From positions 197,167,887 to 197,231,886 of the forward strand of contig CP136062.1 of the NCBI GenBank assembly GCA_032622095.1: a stretch of 64,000 bases of DNA, in the 5' to 3' direction. The notes below the pieces were generated by a model that saw only the letters and a list, made by a program, of their open reading frames with translations, was not told the DNA's origin and searched no databases. Position numbers and translations under genes: made by a program. Below, in pieces: positions 45,561 through 56,376 of the stretch (the first letter of the stretch is position 1; each line of letters begins with the position of its first letter). The stretch comes from Siphonodentalium dalli (taxonomy: Eukaryota > Mollusca > Scaphopoda > Gadilida > Siphonodentaliidae).

Positions 45561-46186
45561 TGCATTCTTAGAACATGCTCATGCATGACTGTTCGTCTTC
45601 TTTTTGCATGTTGTCCAGACAGATGTGACTATAGTTTCAGAACGATAGAGGGTCTCCGAAAGATTTATTTTGAGGGAAATGACAAAACAGGAAGGACTTT
45701 TATTCCCTTTCTGTTGCTTAATATATATTAACGACCTTTTAGTCTCCTTTAAAAAAAATCACACGTTGTGCTGCAACTTCACAGAAGCCCACATAATACT
45801 CCAACTATAACAGATGAGATCCCACCATTATCCAAATTAAAGCTCGGATTCGACAATGTTTCGCAAAAATGCAAGATATATTACATTAAATGGCGGTTTA
45901 ATTCTTCGCAAGTCAAACTGAAAGTCGCGATAATCATTGAATCCAATAACGCTCAAGTGGATGCAGATAGGATCTGGATACCAGGAAATTAAATGATCCT
46001 TGAGGAATTCAAAATGCATTCATCTAAGAGTGGCGCAGAAAAAGTTGTCAAGCGTGGTGCGTCTGATACATTGAATATATACGTTGTTGGGATCATTACG
46101 CCTATATATAATTCTAAAAGCTATTATAGATGGAATTGGAACTTACCAGTAAAATAATTAAGGGAAGGATTATAATATAAACAGTT
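45561..46186. other. No gene recognised
   Basis: A plus-strand frame at 45768-45992 has protein-like composition in its second half (QKCKIYYIKWRFNSSQVKLK) but no known motif. Confidence 0.35.
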
Positions 46187-46602
46187 TAGGGTACCTCCAT
46201 ACACTGGCAAGTGTGCACGGTACATGGCTTCCAGGCGTCTCGTCGTATAGAAAACCACTTGGTGCTAAAATATGAACGGCAATATGCATATAAATTGCAT
46301 CTGTACCACAGCTTACTACGTGAGAAGTAAAATCTCTGTAGTTCCACATGTGGAGATGCTACCGGAATTTTCCTGTAAATAGCATATAATTCTCTCGCAG
46401 TCATACAGTATTTGAAGGCAAATGCAAGTAGCACCGTTACAAGTGGAACTACATAAATTTTACTTCTAATGACGTTAACTTTGGCAAAGATGCATGTTAT
46501 ATACATGTTTCCGTTCATATATTCTGGCACCATGTGATTTTCTATGACGAAATGCCTGCAAAACATACCGTGCACATTTACAAGCGTATGAACGTACCCT
46601 TA
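46187..46602. mobile_element. Fold-back element with about 170-bp arms
   Basis: The left arm (46187-46358: 'agggtacctccatacac', 'gtgcacggtacatg', 'agaagtaaaatctctgtagt') is matched by the complement of the right arm (46430-46602: 'aagggtacgttcatacgc', 'gtgcacggtatgtt', 'agaagtaaaatttatgtagt'). Partial copies lie at 51797-52065 and 56600-56745. No target duplication is clear. A short repeat 'ttagaggggtca' follows at 46605-46645. Confidence 0.75.
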
Positions 46603-46855
46603 GAAGGGTCATTTTAGAGGGGTCATATTAGAGGGGTCATTTTGCGATGTCGAGTTTGTCTGGGGGCATCACCACTTGTGTTTAGAGCAGAACAATAATT
46701 ACCAGAGAGAGAAATAGTTTTATCCTCCATATCAGAAGATAATATGTTACAATCATACACAATTATATACATTACATGATATCACATTACAAAATATAAA
46801 TAATGGCAATTCGTTGTCGATTATCATAGGAAATTAGTGTATATATATGCGAAAT

Positions 46856-47463
46856 TCATCTACACAACAAGCAAATAAAGCAGACACAATGTCTAAAAAG
46901 TTGTTCCTCGTCACAAATGAGGTATATTTCCGAGCATATACATCCACCGAAACAGTATGCTAGAAACGTTATGTCGGTCATTGAATCTAACATATTGTAA
47001 ACTTCAACGGTATAGTTGTCAATAATAAAATACCAGAAAGAGTTTCGCGTTGTCAGTGCGAACTCGAAAGAACAGTCGGTGTATATATATACGTACATAT
47101 GAAACAACTGGTTGTAAAACGCCCGTTGGCAATGGTGACATAGTGAATCGTTGTCATATGTCGTTCTGTTGAGAATGTTAGCCATCTGAATACTTAAAGC
47201 AGAGAAGGGCTGCTCTTCTCGCCATAAACACCATATTCTCCAAGTGCTAAATGGGTCAGGTTTAACTTGGTAGAAAAAGTGCATATCCGATAAATGTGGA
47301 TTATAATATATCTCACGTGAGTAATGGGCAACAAGTCTTTCTTTAATCAATCGCTTCCACGTTGTTAGAGACGGAAATATGCCTGAGTTAGCAAATGTTA
47401 CGATAATGTCATACAAATCATACGTTTTAAGGATTTTAGTTATTTCCTTGAGGAAGCCTTTTT
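46856..47463 (-). pseudogene. LINE ORF2, C-terminal region
   Basis: Continues the reverse transcriptase reading after a one-base loss in an A6 run near 47463: FLKEITKILKTYDLYDIIV, then TWKRLIKERLVAHYSREIYY and WRIWCLWREE. A knuckle-like CHHC with a following His (LCHHCQRAFYNQLFH, about 47110-47150) marks the usual end of such proteins. A further 80 or so codons follow before the stop at 46856, possibly read-through into 3' UTR. The gene is not functional in its present form. Confidence 0.75.
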
Positions 47464-49200
47464 TGTGCGACCATAAATGGGGTTACCGTGGAGATTGAAT
47501 AAAAATATTTCTAGAGCATGCCTGTGATTACTCGGTGAATGTACCAATGTGTCTAGGAACAGTAACTTTCTGCGCTGAATTTCATATTGGATTGGCAGAA
47601 TACCAAGCAGGGAGAGTGAGAGAATCGTGCTGCTTCTCTGAGGAATGTGTTGCATGTTTTTAATACACATGCGATAAGCACTTTCTAGCATTTTCATATT
47701 AGTTTTTGTCAGATCCCACCACATCTCGCAACCGTAAAGTGATTTAGGAGTGATAACGTGAGTGAGAAGTTTTAGGTTGGTCATAGGGCTAAAATCCTTG
47801 GATATTGGAGATCGACAAGCATTTGCGTAGAGTTTGAGAGGCTCGTTCTATGTTGGGTGTGTGTGAGCACACATGATCCTGAATTATGCCGAGGTGAGTC
47901 ACTTGTTTTACTACAGATATAGAACCAGGTCCAAGATAAAATGACTCGTGTGCTGTGGTCCCAACGTTGCGAGCGTTAAAAATAACGACATTGCTTTTTT
48001 CGACTGAAAATTGAAAACGCCATTTAATGCTGTACGCAAAGCATATGTTGATAAGTCTCCTAAGGCCACCTTCAGTCAAAGAAGTGACGGCAATGTCATC
48101 CGCAGTTGTGGGCGACGAGCACGTTAAGGAGCTAATGTGTAGGCCATCTGGATGATCTGCTAGAGAACTTACAATGTCGTCAATAAAAATAAGGTAGAGG
48201 AATTAAGGGGGATAAGACTACTCCTTGCCGCGTGCCTTGTTTAATTTGGAATGGTTGAGTTATAATTCCTTTATGAAGTATGTGACTTTCGACGTCTGTC
48301 TACATATTGTGAAATAGTCTGAGGAAGTCGCCTCTCACTCATTTTTCATACATTTTATAGAGCAACCATTCGTGCCATACGCAATCAAAAGCTTTTCGTG
48401 AATCGAGAAATGCTGTGAAAAGACGCGAGCTATTGGAATTGGCAAAGGCGACACCTTCCTGTAACTCGAATGCAGTCACCGAACAACCAACGCCCTTCTG
48501 GAACCCGTTTTGTAAGGTATTTGGGAAATTATTGAAAGCTTGGGCTTTGCCTAAGCCTTCGGAGAATAATAATCTCAAATAGCTTATAAACAACTGGGAT
48601 TGCTCGGTAGCTGTCTGGATCTTGAATAGGCTTTGGTTCACCTTTGTAGATCGGCACAACAAGCCCCTTCTTCATAAGAGGAGGGATGTGCGTGAACTGG
48701 AACATGGAAGAATATAATAAACATAATAAGTTATGAATGGCGACAGGAGCATGCAAAATGAGTTCATTTGTTAATGTGTCAATACCGCCAGCTTTATTTC
48801 GTTTGAGCCCCTTGAGTGCACTAACGACTTCGGTCAGTGAGACTGCACTTGTTGAGTAATTGTCGCCATGTTTGTCATCACTGCATTTGATGTACATGTA
48901 TTCCTCAAGTTTGGAATGAACAAAAGATTGGAATTCTGAGTCACTGTGTGTAGAAGCTCTATAGAGTTCCTAAAAATAACTTTGCCACCCTCTAGGAATA
49001 TCGAGGGGATCCCGATACATAACACCATTGAAAGCCATTTCGGAACTTTCAGAAACGCTACTAGCTGATTTGGGACGAACAGCTTCCCAGAAGCTCTTGT
49101 GGTTATTAACAGCAAATGTTTCAATGTTATGCACCGCATTCCGCATGTGAGCTTTAACTGCAAGACGGTAAGCTCTACGAAAACGACGTTTGTCATCTAT
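47464..49200 (-). pseudogene. LINE ORF2, reverse transcriptase domain
   Basis: Synthesises cDNA at the nicked target in active elements. Seen in order on the minus strand: ALKGLKRNKAGGIDTLTNEL (about 48770-48820), VVPIYKGEPKPIQDPDSYRA (about 48640), FTAFLDSRKAFDCVWHEWLL with the first catalytic Asp (about 48390), QIKQGTRQGVVLSP (about 48240) and TADDIAVTS with the catalytic pair (about 48100), where most elements have YADD or FADD. The thumb follows with HLGIIQDHV and LYGCEMWWDLT. Lesions: stop in YF*ELYRAS near 48972, frameshift near 48560, stops near 48338 and 48308, frameshift near 48203, and a T4 run near 47793 giving a frameshift. Confidence 0.88.
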
Positions 49201-50310
49201 ACGCGCGGTACGTTTCATTAATAAACGCAGATGGGCGTCCCGCTATCACCCACCGTTTTCTGCTAGCTAAGATGGCTCTATGCAATCCATGAATGTCACG
49301 GGTCCAGTATGGTTTTGAGTGGTGCTTCGATTTTGGTGCGGGACTAGATTTTTGAGCTGCAGAGAGCAACACACTAACTAAGTCGGAGTAAAATATATCC
49401 AATGTATTTTCATTGGTAATAGTTGTTGGAAGATTCGCCAAATCATTACTCAGAATAAGTTTATATCGTTCAATGTCGATTTTCTTCCAATTTATTGTTT
49501 TCCGACGAGGACTATTAGAGTTATCGGACGTTATACTCGTGATGAGTGCTGTGCAATTCACTGGCCGATGGTTCGAAGTGTTGATGGCGTCATCATCTAA
49601 AATTGAATAATTAGACATGATATCAACTCTACATTCGTGTACCGTGAATAGTGTGATCAATGAGCGAAGACGATGATTCGGGACAATATGGCACAAAGGG
49701 ACACACATGGGCCTTTACAGGACTGTAATGACATCAGCGAAACCATATTGTGCTCGCTTAGAAAAATTTCCATCGCGTCCGATCTGGCACTACGTTTAGG
49801 CCCTATACTTTGGAATACTCTGAGTTTGTTATAGGAAGGTGCCCATTGAAATCTCCCATCAAGATAACTGATCCGTGAGACGAGTAAGTTTCGATCAGTT
49901 CAGAAAGATCGGACAAGCATTTCAAGTATGATTCTTCGGGATGATTTGTGTTCGGAAGATAGACTTGGAATGTGAATAGAAATTGTTCGTATTCAAGTCT
50001 GATACGAATGATAATGATACGCTCATTGTGTACATCGACGGTGGACGCATTGATTGACCGAGATTTCTCAACGAGGAATGCGACACCATCTCGATAATAA
50101 CTACCACCCGTTTTCGTAGTGATAGCTCTACCACATTTGGCGACACTTGTGAGATTCCAACTATGTCATAACTCTGTGTATTTTGATTTAGTAAAGAGGA
50201 CAAGTAAGAGGCGCTGGATTGGATACCAGTGGCGTTCCATGAGATCACATTGACAGGGCTATAATAAACAGGTACATTATTACACGAGAGTGAATTACGT
50301 TGTTCAGCCA
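49193..50310 (-). pseudogene. LINE ORF2, AP-endonuclease domain
   Basis: Nicks target DNA to prime reverse transcription in active elements. The N-terminal motif NVISWNATGIQ is at about 50250. After a frameshift near 50150 come GGSYYRDGVAFLVEKS (about 50090) and VILMGDFNGH (about 49850). The C-terminal motif NTSNHRPV (about 49560) carries the SNH.P form of the catalytic His. The frame is then open as far as 49193, through PYWTRDIHGLHRAILASRKR, the linker to the reverse transcriptase. Stops and a frame change separate 49922 from 49708. A further frameshift lies near 49200. Confidence 0.85.
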
Positions 50311-50937
50311 TGATATCATTCGTATTGAATGAGTCTTTGGGTCGGTCACAGAATGATCTCCAAGGGCAACTATATACATTTGGTGGCCAGAAATTTACCG
50401 AACAGATGCGCGAACACGCGTCCGCTGGTACTGTGATCCTCGCCGACATGCTATTTCGAACAGTTTTGCAGGACATAACTTTAACGTACGTTGGGGTAAT
50501 TCCGCGATCCTGCAGATAATCACGAATTACCTTCTGATCGTCGTATGGAGAAACGCCTCCTATGTAGAAACTTTTGGTAGTTGGAATCCGATATTCATTT
50601 TGATGTTCATACTGGTTAGAACTAGATAAAACAGGAGAGCCAAGTTCGTAGAATGAGTCGCATCCAAGAGAAACAGGTACGGAATTTAGTGAAACATTCC
50701 ATGAGTGCTCATTTGACTTAGGACTCAGTGCTCATTTGACTTAGTTTCACGGTCAGCATTTTCCCTCTCAACGACATTCTGTTCAAGAGAATGAATGCGC
50801 GATTCATAATTGTCAATGAGAGTTTTTAATAACTGGTCGAAGTAGCTTGCCATTGTATCGAAGTTCGTATTTGTGTTCTCGATAGAACGCTTCATAGATT
50901 GGTTGAGTTGATCGATCCTGGCGTTTGCTCTTTAAAA
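50311..50937 (-). pseudogene. LINE ORF1, C-terminal part
   Basis: The first part (50937-50740) reads as a coiled coil rich in Asn, Glu and Leu: RIDQLNQSMKRSIENT, LLKTLIDNYESRIHSLEQ. A 22-bp tandem duplication near 50711-50750 ('aagtcaaatgagcactga' on the minus strand) creates a stop. The second part reads SFYIGGVSPYDDQKVIRDYL ... FWPPNVYSCPWR, an RNA-binding-type domain known from ORF1 of CR1-like elements. It continues in frame, without a stop, into the endonuclease; MAEQRNS at 50311 is a plausible ORF2 start. The 5' part of ORF1 is missing. Confidence 0.75.
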
Positions 50938-51040
50938 ACACTTCTTCGAATATTTCCGTTATTTCGTCAACAACTCTTCTTCAGATATCTCCGTTATTTC
51001 GTCAAAAACACTTCTTCTCATACAAATCACCGTTATTTAG
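50932..51040 (+). repeat. Three diverged 36-bp tandem units
   Basis: 'aaaaacacttcttc' and 'ccgttatttcgtcaa' alternate three times. The array forms the boundary at which the LINE begins. Confidence 0.65.
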
Positions 51041-51121
51041 CAAATTAATATTATTTATAGAGTTATTGACTTCATATTAAATATGAAGCTAACATGCAGG
51101 ATTAGCAAAACATGTCTTCAT

Positions 51122-51232
51122 TTAGTGGACAATCCCAAGCTCGCGTGCCACGCGTGGTTGGATTGTCCATTTATTAATGACCATTTTAGGTACCGATTGT
51201 CCATTTATAAGTGGACAATCCTTGAAGAATTG
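51122..51232. repeat. Nested inverted repeats with GTGGACAATCC
   Basis: GTGGACAATCC at 51125 pairs with GGATTGTCCAT at 51159, and GATTGTCCATTTATAAGTGGACAATC (51196-51222) is a second palindrome. Possibly a decayed element end. Confidence 0.55.
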
Positions 51233-51384
51233 CCTGGTTTGATGTATATGATAACATGACGTTGTGTGCTGGAAATTTTGATACAATATGAATTAAAATA
51301 CCTGCATTGAGCGAGTTTATTAGCTGTGCGCCCCTATAGAGTGCTTCACATGACTTTAAATTGCGCTGATAGTTTGAATCTTCC

Positions 51385-51590
51385 AACCACTATTTAGCGT
51401 GAAATTTGTTGTTTTTAGATCAAAACCCGAATATTTTACCACTTTTGGTCAAATTGTTGGACCGAGTTGGTATCAGTTGGAAAATATCCAATCTATATTT
51501 CCATCAGTTGGAAAACAAGTGGTATGGAAAGGGTAAAAATGGAAATTTCGGTCCTTTTCAATCCAAATGGAAATGCCAAGTTTATCACAC
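51385..51590 (+). repeat. Dispersed repeat E, copy 2
   Basis: Contains 'cacttttggtcaaattgttg', 'tcagttggaaaatatccaat' and 'catcagttggaaaac', matching the plus strand of 44990-45110 in order. It lacks the gtgtcagg end. Confidence 0.45.
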
Positions 51591-51796
51591 CTTCGGAGAC
51601 CCGCTAGGAACGTCTCTGGTGTGGTGTGGTGCATACATGTACATGTATATCAGTTGAGTTGGGTAAAGCACTCACCCCAATTTGGTAGAATTTTACGCAA
51701 AAAAAAAAAAATAAACCGATTCAAATTTTACACTTGATATATTTATCAACGTAATTCGTTCTCGCAAACGCGTCAACAGGTCTGGGGTGACCAATT

Positions 51797-52065
51797 ACAT
51801 ATAGTGCACGTTCACACACATGTATCTTTTGCAGGCATTTCGGCGTAGAAAACAATGTGATGCGTGAATATGAACAGAAGCATCGATATAAAATGCATCT
51901 GTACCACAGCTAACTACATGAGAAGTAATATCTCTGTAGTTCCGCCTGTAGTGATGCTACGAAATTTGCCTGTAAATAGCATGCAACTATCTCGCAAGAA
52001 TCAATCATACAGGTATTTGAAGGCAACAGTACTGTCACCAGTTGTACGTGTTTCGAGTATCTGGG
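51797..52065 (+). mobile_element. Fold-back element, left arm and centre
   Basis: 'gcaggcatttcggcgtagaa', 'aatgcatctgtaccacagct' and 'gagaagtaatatctctgtag' match 46227-46450. The right arm is absent, and the Tc1-like element begins 14 bp further. Confidence 0.65.
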
Positions 52066-52079
52066 TAAGTTTGTCAGTA

Positions 52080-52574
52080 CAGTACCAGTCAGAAGAAGTG
52101 GTATATTGAGGCGCGCCTTTAGTGCGATATTGAGCTCGCTTAATTTCGAAAAAGGCGCGATTATATAGCGCAATACCAAAAATCTGTCGCGCTTATTATT
52201 GCGATATTGAACGCAAAATATTGCTATACTAAGCGTGCTAAATTTCATACAGACCCGAGAGTGTTATATTTATATTAGATAAATACTGTGCACATAGTGT
52301 ACATATAATAATAGAACTATAATTATATACAAATTTAAAACATTGTTTCTATTTATGCAATAAACAATATAGAACAAGCAATAATTTGATTTAAATTTCA
52401 CAATTTTGAGCGCAAGATGTCGTAATATTAAGCGCAAATTTGCGATATTAAGCGGAAAATATTGCAATAATTTCACAAGCGGCGCGCTTATAAGCGTTTG
52501 CACTTGCAATATTATTGCGATATTGGGCGCGAAAATAGCGCGCGCTTAAATACCACCTCTTTTGACTGGTACTG
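52080..52574. mobile_element. Tc1/mariner-like MITE with GCGC-rich interior
   Basis: CAGTACCAGTCAGAAGAAGT at the left faces the complement of 'acctcttttgactggtactg' at the right, and TA flanks both ends (52078-52079 and 52575-52576). CAGTACCAGTCAAAAG is a terminal sequence known from Tc1-like elements. About 100 bp inside each end is filled with variants of GCGATATTGAGCGC and TATTAAGCGC. No transposase is encoded. Confidence 0.85.
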
Positions 52575-52576
52575 TA

Positions 52577-53937
52577 GCTTACTTGGGAACGGTGGTTTCT
52601 ACGCGTGATAGAGTGCTATTTCCGATGATAACGGTTTAATTGGCTCTCCGTTCGACTATTGATTGGATAGGGAATGGTAGTTAAAACAAAGAAAGTTATG
52701 CATACACGTATCTATTGTTTCGTGTATTTTTGGAGCGCCGAAAAAACAATGTGTGCTCCGCCGAAAAAAGTCAGCGTACTGACAGACTTCGATCCAATCA
52801 AATCGCGCTGCTGTCAATACAATTTCCGGACCGAATTTGCAAACAGCGGCTTTGATATTTCATCCCATGTTATTTTATAGCGACCACTGAAATGCCTTTT
52901 CAGACAACCACGTGTTCGTTTGGGCAATGTCCGTACTGCGGAAATTAATTTGTAACGGACGGAAGTTTCAGAGCCGTGACGTCATGATCGTTTGCAAACT
53001 GAACCGTCGAAATGATGGATTCTGACAGAAGCTAGGTTCAGTTACACATATGCGTGACCTGTCGTGCGTGTGTGTGGTGCTATTGCCAACGGAATTTACG
53101 CTATATATTATAATCAGGTTATTTTTGCGACTACACAACCAGTCATTATAGGTTACGAGTTAGTTGTGTCGCGTAATGAAAGGTATACCAACGAAGTACA
53201 ATTCCATCTCTCGCAACCGAAGTGAACTAAATAGACATGCAAATAAATTACGTAATTGGTATGTGCATGTGATGTCCAAAGTGGCTAGTTATACGGTATT
53301 ACTAGTACATTTATCTGATTACCTTAGAATATCTAAATAAATATTTATTGTTTCGGCATATGAAAACGGAATGTGTTTGTTTTTTTTCTGCATGTTTTTC
53401 GAATAGTTTGCGAATGTCGTGCATGTGTTTAGTTCATTTTTCAATATACACGTAGGAGAGCTGGACATGTACGGGCATCTTTATTGTGATTTTTCGATTA
53501 GTAACTTGACCGATGTTCTAACGTTTTGCTACATGACATCACTCTACATGGCTATTGTTACACGATGGTTATACACAATCAGCATGTATGTTTGCCTCAT
53601 AAAACACATGGATGTTCCCACTATAGACACGGTGTATAACTAAAACCTAGCTAACATTAAGGACGATTAGTCGAAGAAGCGAGAACAAAATAAAATGGAA
53701 ATAAGATAATGAACAGGTATAAAAGGATCGAGGGAGACAAAGCCGAACTAGAAGACAAAGGGAGAAAACTATAAATGATGACTGATACACCACGAAGAAG
53801 CAATTGATAATAACCAGGTTCAAATATATGTACGTGTGACTTCTAAAATATGTTCCTATTATCAGTTAGACTCATGATGATCGTTGAGAGATCTGTATCG
53901 TTCATTGCACAGGAAGCACAGGGCAATAATTATTCGG
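52577..53937. other. No gene recognised
   Basis: Frames at 52674-52880 and 53419-53643 have no recognised motif. Confidence 0.4.
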
Positions 53938-53991
53938 CCAATGGAGCTTTCCACAGAGGCGACACCCACAGCGGTAGTCCCACCAACTGGT
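53938..53991 (+). repeat. Left arm of a distant inverted repeat
   Basis: CCAATGGAGCTTTCCACAGA and 'cccacagcggtagtccca' are the complement, with few mismatches, of 55990-56040. The arms are 2.0 kb apart and might be the ends of a decayed DNA element. Confidence 0.55.
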
Positions 53992-54144
53992 AAAAATACT
54001 TTATCCACATAAATATTGTCTGTTACCCGAGATCGACTACCGACGTGAACACATCAGCACTTGCCCTTATGTTAACTAGCTGAAACAGAATCATGTGTAT
54101 GATTCGTTCAAATTTGATCTTAAAATATTATAATTAATTATTTT

Positions 54145-54355
54145 TTATTTTCTTTTTAGATTTTTAGATTGAATCTTTAAAATGTGTTTTAATTTTTTAA
54201 TTAATTTTTTTTTTTTACTTAATTAAAAATTTTTTTTAATTAATTTTAAAATTTACTTTTTAGATTTTTAGATTGAAACTTCTTGCTAAAAAATTCTAAA
54301 ATTTGAAAAAAATTAAAACATTTTTTTTATTTGTTTAAAAAAATTAATTTAAAAT
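54145..54355. repeat. A/T-only low-complexity tract
   Basis: About 200 bp with hardly any G or C, built of 'ttaattttt' and 'agatttttagattga' repeats. Confidence 0.85.
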
Positions 54356-54359
54356 ATAA

Positions 54360-54500
54360 GTTCATTATAACATCTGCCGTGGTACCCCGAGGCACCACAC
54401 CAAATTTGGTTAAAATCGATCAAGGGCTCTGGAAGAAAAATTGCATACAGACCAGAACAGACAGACAGATCACTGAACTCTAATATATCTAAACCAGAGA
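54360..54500 (+). mobile_element. Retroelement-like 3' end
   Basis: 'ccacaccaaatttggttaaa', 'atcgatcaagggctctgg' and 'cagacagacagatcactga' in this order resemble 3' ends of non-autonomous retroelements in marine invertebrates, as at 27940-28030. Only the end is present. Confidence 0.4.
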
Positions 54501-55690
54501 ACATACATTCGTTTTGCCATTAAATGTGAAAATTATGACAAGTGTCATGCTAAATGAAAAACATTGTTATAATCACGGATAAATTTATAACATCATGCCG
54601 CAAATATAAATATCAGTATATTATGATTTGACAACAAACAAGAAATTATGGCATTGAAATCCATGTAAAAAGGACGACCGTGCAGTCACGACCTGCACTA
54701 CTCAGACTAATAGGTGTTGACTTATATGAACATCAAGATTTAATTAACTATAAATATTTCTTATAACCAATTGGGCCTACGTACCGTACACGAAGTTGGT
54801 TGCTTGTGGTAGGGGGTTGGGTCTGTACCTCACTATGATAATTATCATATTGTACTCAATACATGTATCTTCCAGCCTTTCGATCGTGGCTCGCCGGGGC
54901 CATTTTTTTGACTGGCACATATGCCCATTCTAAATTTGGATGAAATATTAGTTGTACTCGCCTCCACAACCCTTGGCCTTGGTTGGAAATTGGGGTTATT
55001 ATGAGTGAGAACTCGGGTTTACCTCCTCATAATTTGGGTTGTTTGTTTGTTTCAAATCACAACCCAAATCATTAGAATATAAGTAACAGGTTTTATTTGT
55101 AGGCCTACCTGTACAAATTCTATAGTGATTTAATAGGTTGGGATTTGGTCAGTTTGATTACAATTGCATGGAACAACATTTATACCAGTGCGCGGACTCG
55201 GACCCATGCACTATGAAACAACGTCAACCCAACCAAACCTAATGCGAACCATGCCAACATTATGCCTGCTTTGTGTGCTATGTCGCGTCGCTGTCAAAAC
55301 GTCAATAACTTTCGCGGGAAAATGCGCGTGCCAATATGACGTCGCTTTGGATACAACATATGACGTAACCTAACAGTTTACAGAACATGATTCTACTAAT
55401 TTACTAAACTAAAGAAAAGTTTATTTAGTTATATGATAAACATTCAAGATATTTACGATATGAATTATGTTGTTTTCGTAAGGTGGCTAAGGAAAATTTG
55501 CAGTTTTACGTAAATTTCCGACATTTCCCGAATGGCATAGCAACCCGAGTCCGCGGGCGACAATATTTATGATTTAAGTAATGTTTATTGTTCAAAGAAT
55601 AAAGCATGCAATGCCTTAACGCAATGAATACTCTTATGTTGGCTATATGAACAGTTACATTTTGTAGTTTTAATTTAATTGCAATGACGT
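54501..55690. other. No gene recognised
   Basis: The frame at 55164-55373 (69 codons) is GC-richer than its surroundings but shows no motif. Confidence 0.4.
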
Positions 55691-55692
55691 TT

Positions 55693-55753
55693 CAAGATGG
55701 CGGCCCCTCAAATCCAAGATGGCGGCGCCCATAATTCAAGATGGCGGCGCCCA
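55693..55753 (+). promoter_or_regulatory. Three CAAGATGGCGGC units (YY1-like sites)
   Basis: CAAGATGGCGGC occurs at 55693, 55715 and 55737, exactly 22 bp apart and in the same orientation. AAGATGGCGGC is the consensus bound by YY1 in animal promoters. It may be a promoter element or simply a short tandem repeat. Confidence 0.5.
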
Positions 55754-55775
55754 TGTTCGAAAGCGAACTTAGTAT

Positions 55776-55844
55776 AAGGACGACCTGCGCATATGTTGCT
55801 GCGCAACATATGCGCGACTGGGCTGCGCCCAGCTGGTCGTCCTT
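55776..55844. repeat. Nested palindrome forming a three-way junction
   Basis: Outer arms AAGGACGACC / GGTCGTCCTT enclose two further hairpins: GCGCATATGTTGC-tgc-GCAACATATGCGC (55787-55815, 13-bp stem) and CTGGGC-tgc-GCCCAG (55818-55832, 6-bp stem). All stems are perfect and both loops are TGC. As single strand it would fold into a T. Confidence 0.9.
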
Positions 55845-55916
55845 AAAAAAGTTGTTTGAAAATAGCCAATTTAACACTGAATGTATGCTTGGATATCAAA
55901 ATTAGGGTGAAGAAAG

Positions 55917-56060
55917 ATGGCGTCGAAAACATCTCCGCAGCCAGCGGCCGGCTCGGCATCTGATTGGTCGAATATATTCTAATAAATTGCCATTGGGCGG
56001 GACTACGCTGTGGGCGTGGCCTCTGTGGAAAGCTCCATTGACATAATACAATGTATTTGT
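55917..56060 (+). promoter_or_regulatory. Promoter-like GC-rich stretch with short ORF
   Basis: An ATG in good context (aaagATGG) opens a 22-codon frame, MASKTSPQPAAGSASDWSNI then F and stop. ATTGG (inverted CCAAT) at 55963, ATTGGGCGGG (55992) and TGGGCGTGGCC (56011) follow. The stretch is GC-rich for this window. Part of it (55990-56040) is the right arm of the distant inverted repeat, so transposon origin is an alternative. Confidence 0.3.
55990..56040 (-). repeat. Right arm of a distant inverted repeat
   Basis: Complement of 53938-53991. The arms keep 'cctctgtggaaagctccatt' almost intact. Confidence 0.55.
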
Positions 56061-56376
56061 GCCTGAGCGACATGATCGATGATAGATTAACAGGTAATCA
56101 TAATTTAACTGTCGGAGTCGCAAATATATGTGATCTATCTACAAGATCGCACCACGTGCGTTGGCTTCTAGTCCTCCATCCACAAATCGCGCGCGAGTAT
56201 CTTCGAGCCACAGCGTCATTAGGCAACATACATCAAGAATATAACAACGCGCGTCAGAGATCACTGACACATGTACCAAAACCTGGTTAATTACGCGCGC
56301 CGCGTGTATACTAATGCCTAAATTCTTGTTTCGCCTGCATGGGCGCTGGAATTTACTCTGGGGTTTTTATTTATAG

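Larger units (their letters stand above)
46700..50937 (-). mobile_element. APE-type LINE, nearly complete but inactivated
   Basis: Reading from 50937 leftwards: ORF1 coiled coil, ORF1 C-terminal domain, endonuclease, reverse transcriptase, C-terminal zinc-knuckle-like region, short 3' UTR ending about 46700 in 'actatttctctctctgg'. The gene order and motifs fit the CR1/L2/Jockey group; the exact clade cannot be fixed by eye. The element is 5'-truncated within ORF1, at a short tandem repeat. Damage consists of a few stops and one-base frameshifts, several at T or A runs. Confidence 0.88.

Noticed and set aside
46856..47416. Independent 186-residue gene on the minus strand
   Set aside because: It continues the LINE reverse transcriptase after a one-base frameshift and ends in the expected knuckle-like motif.
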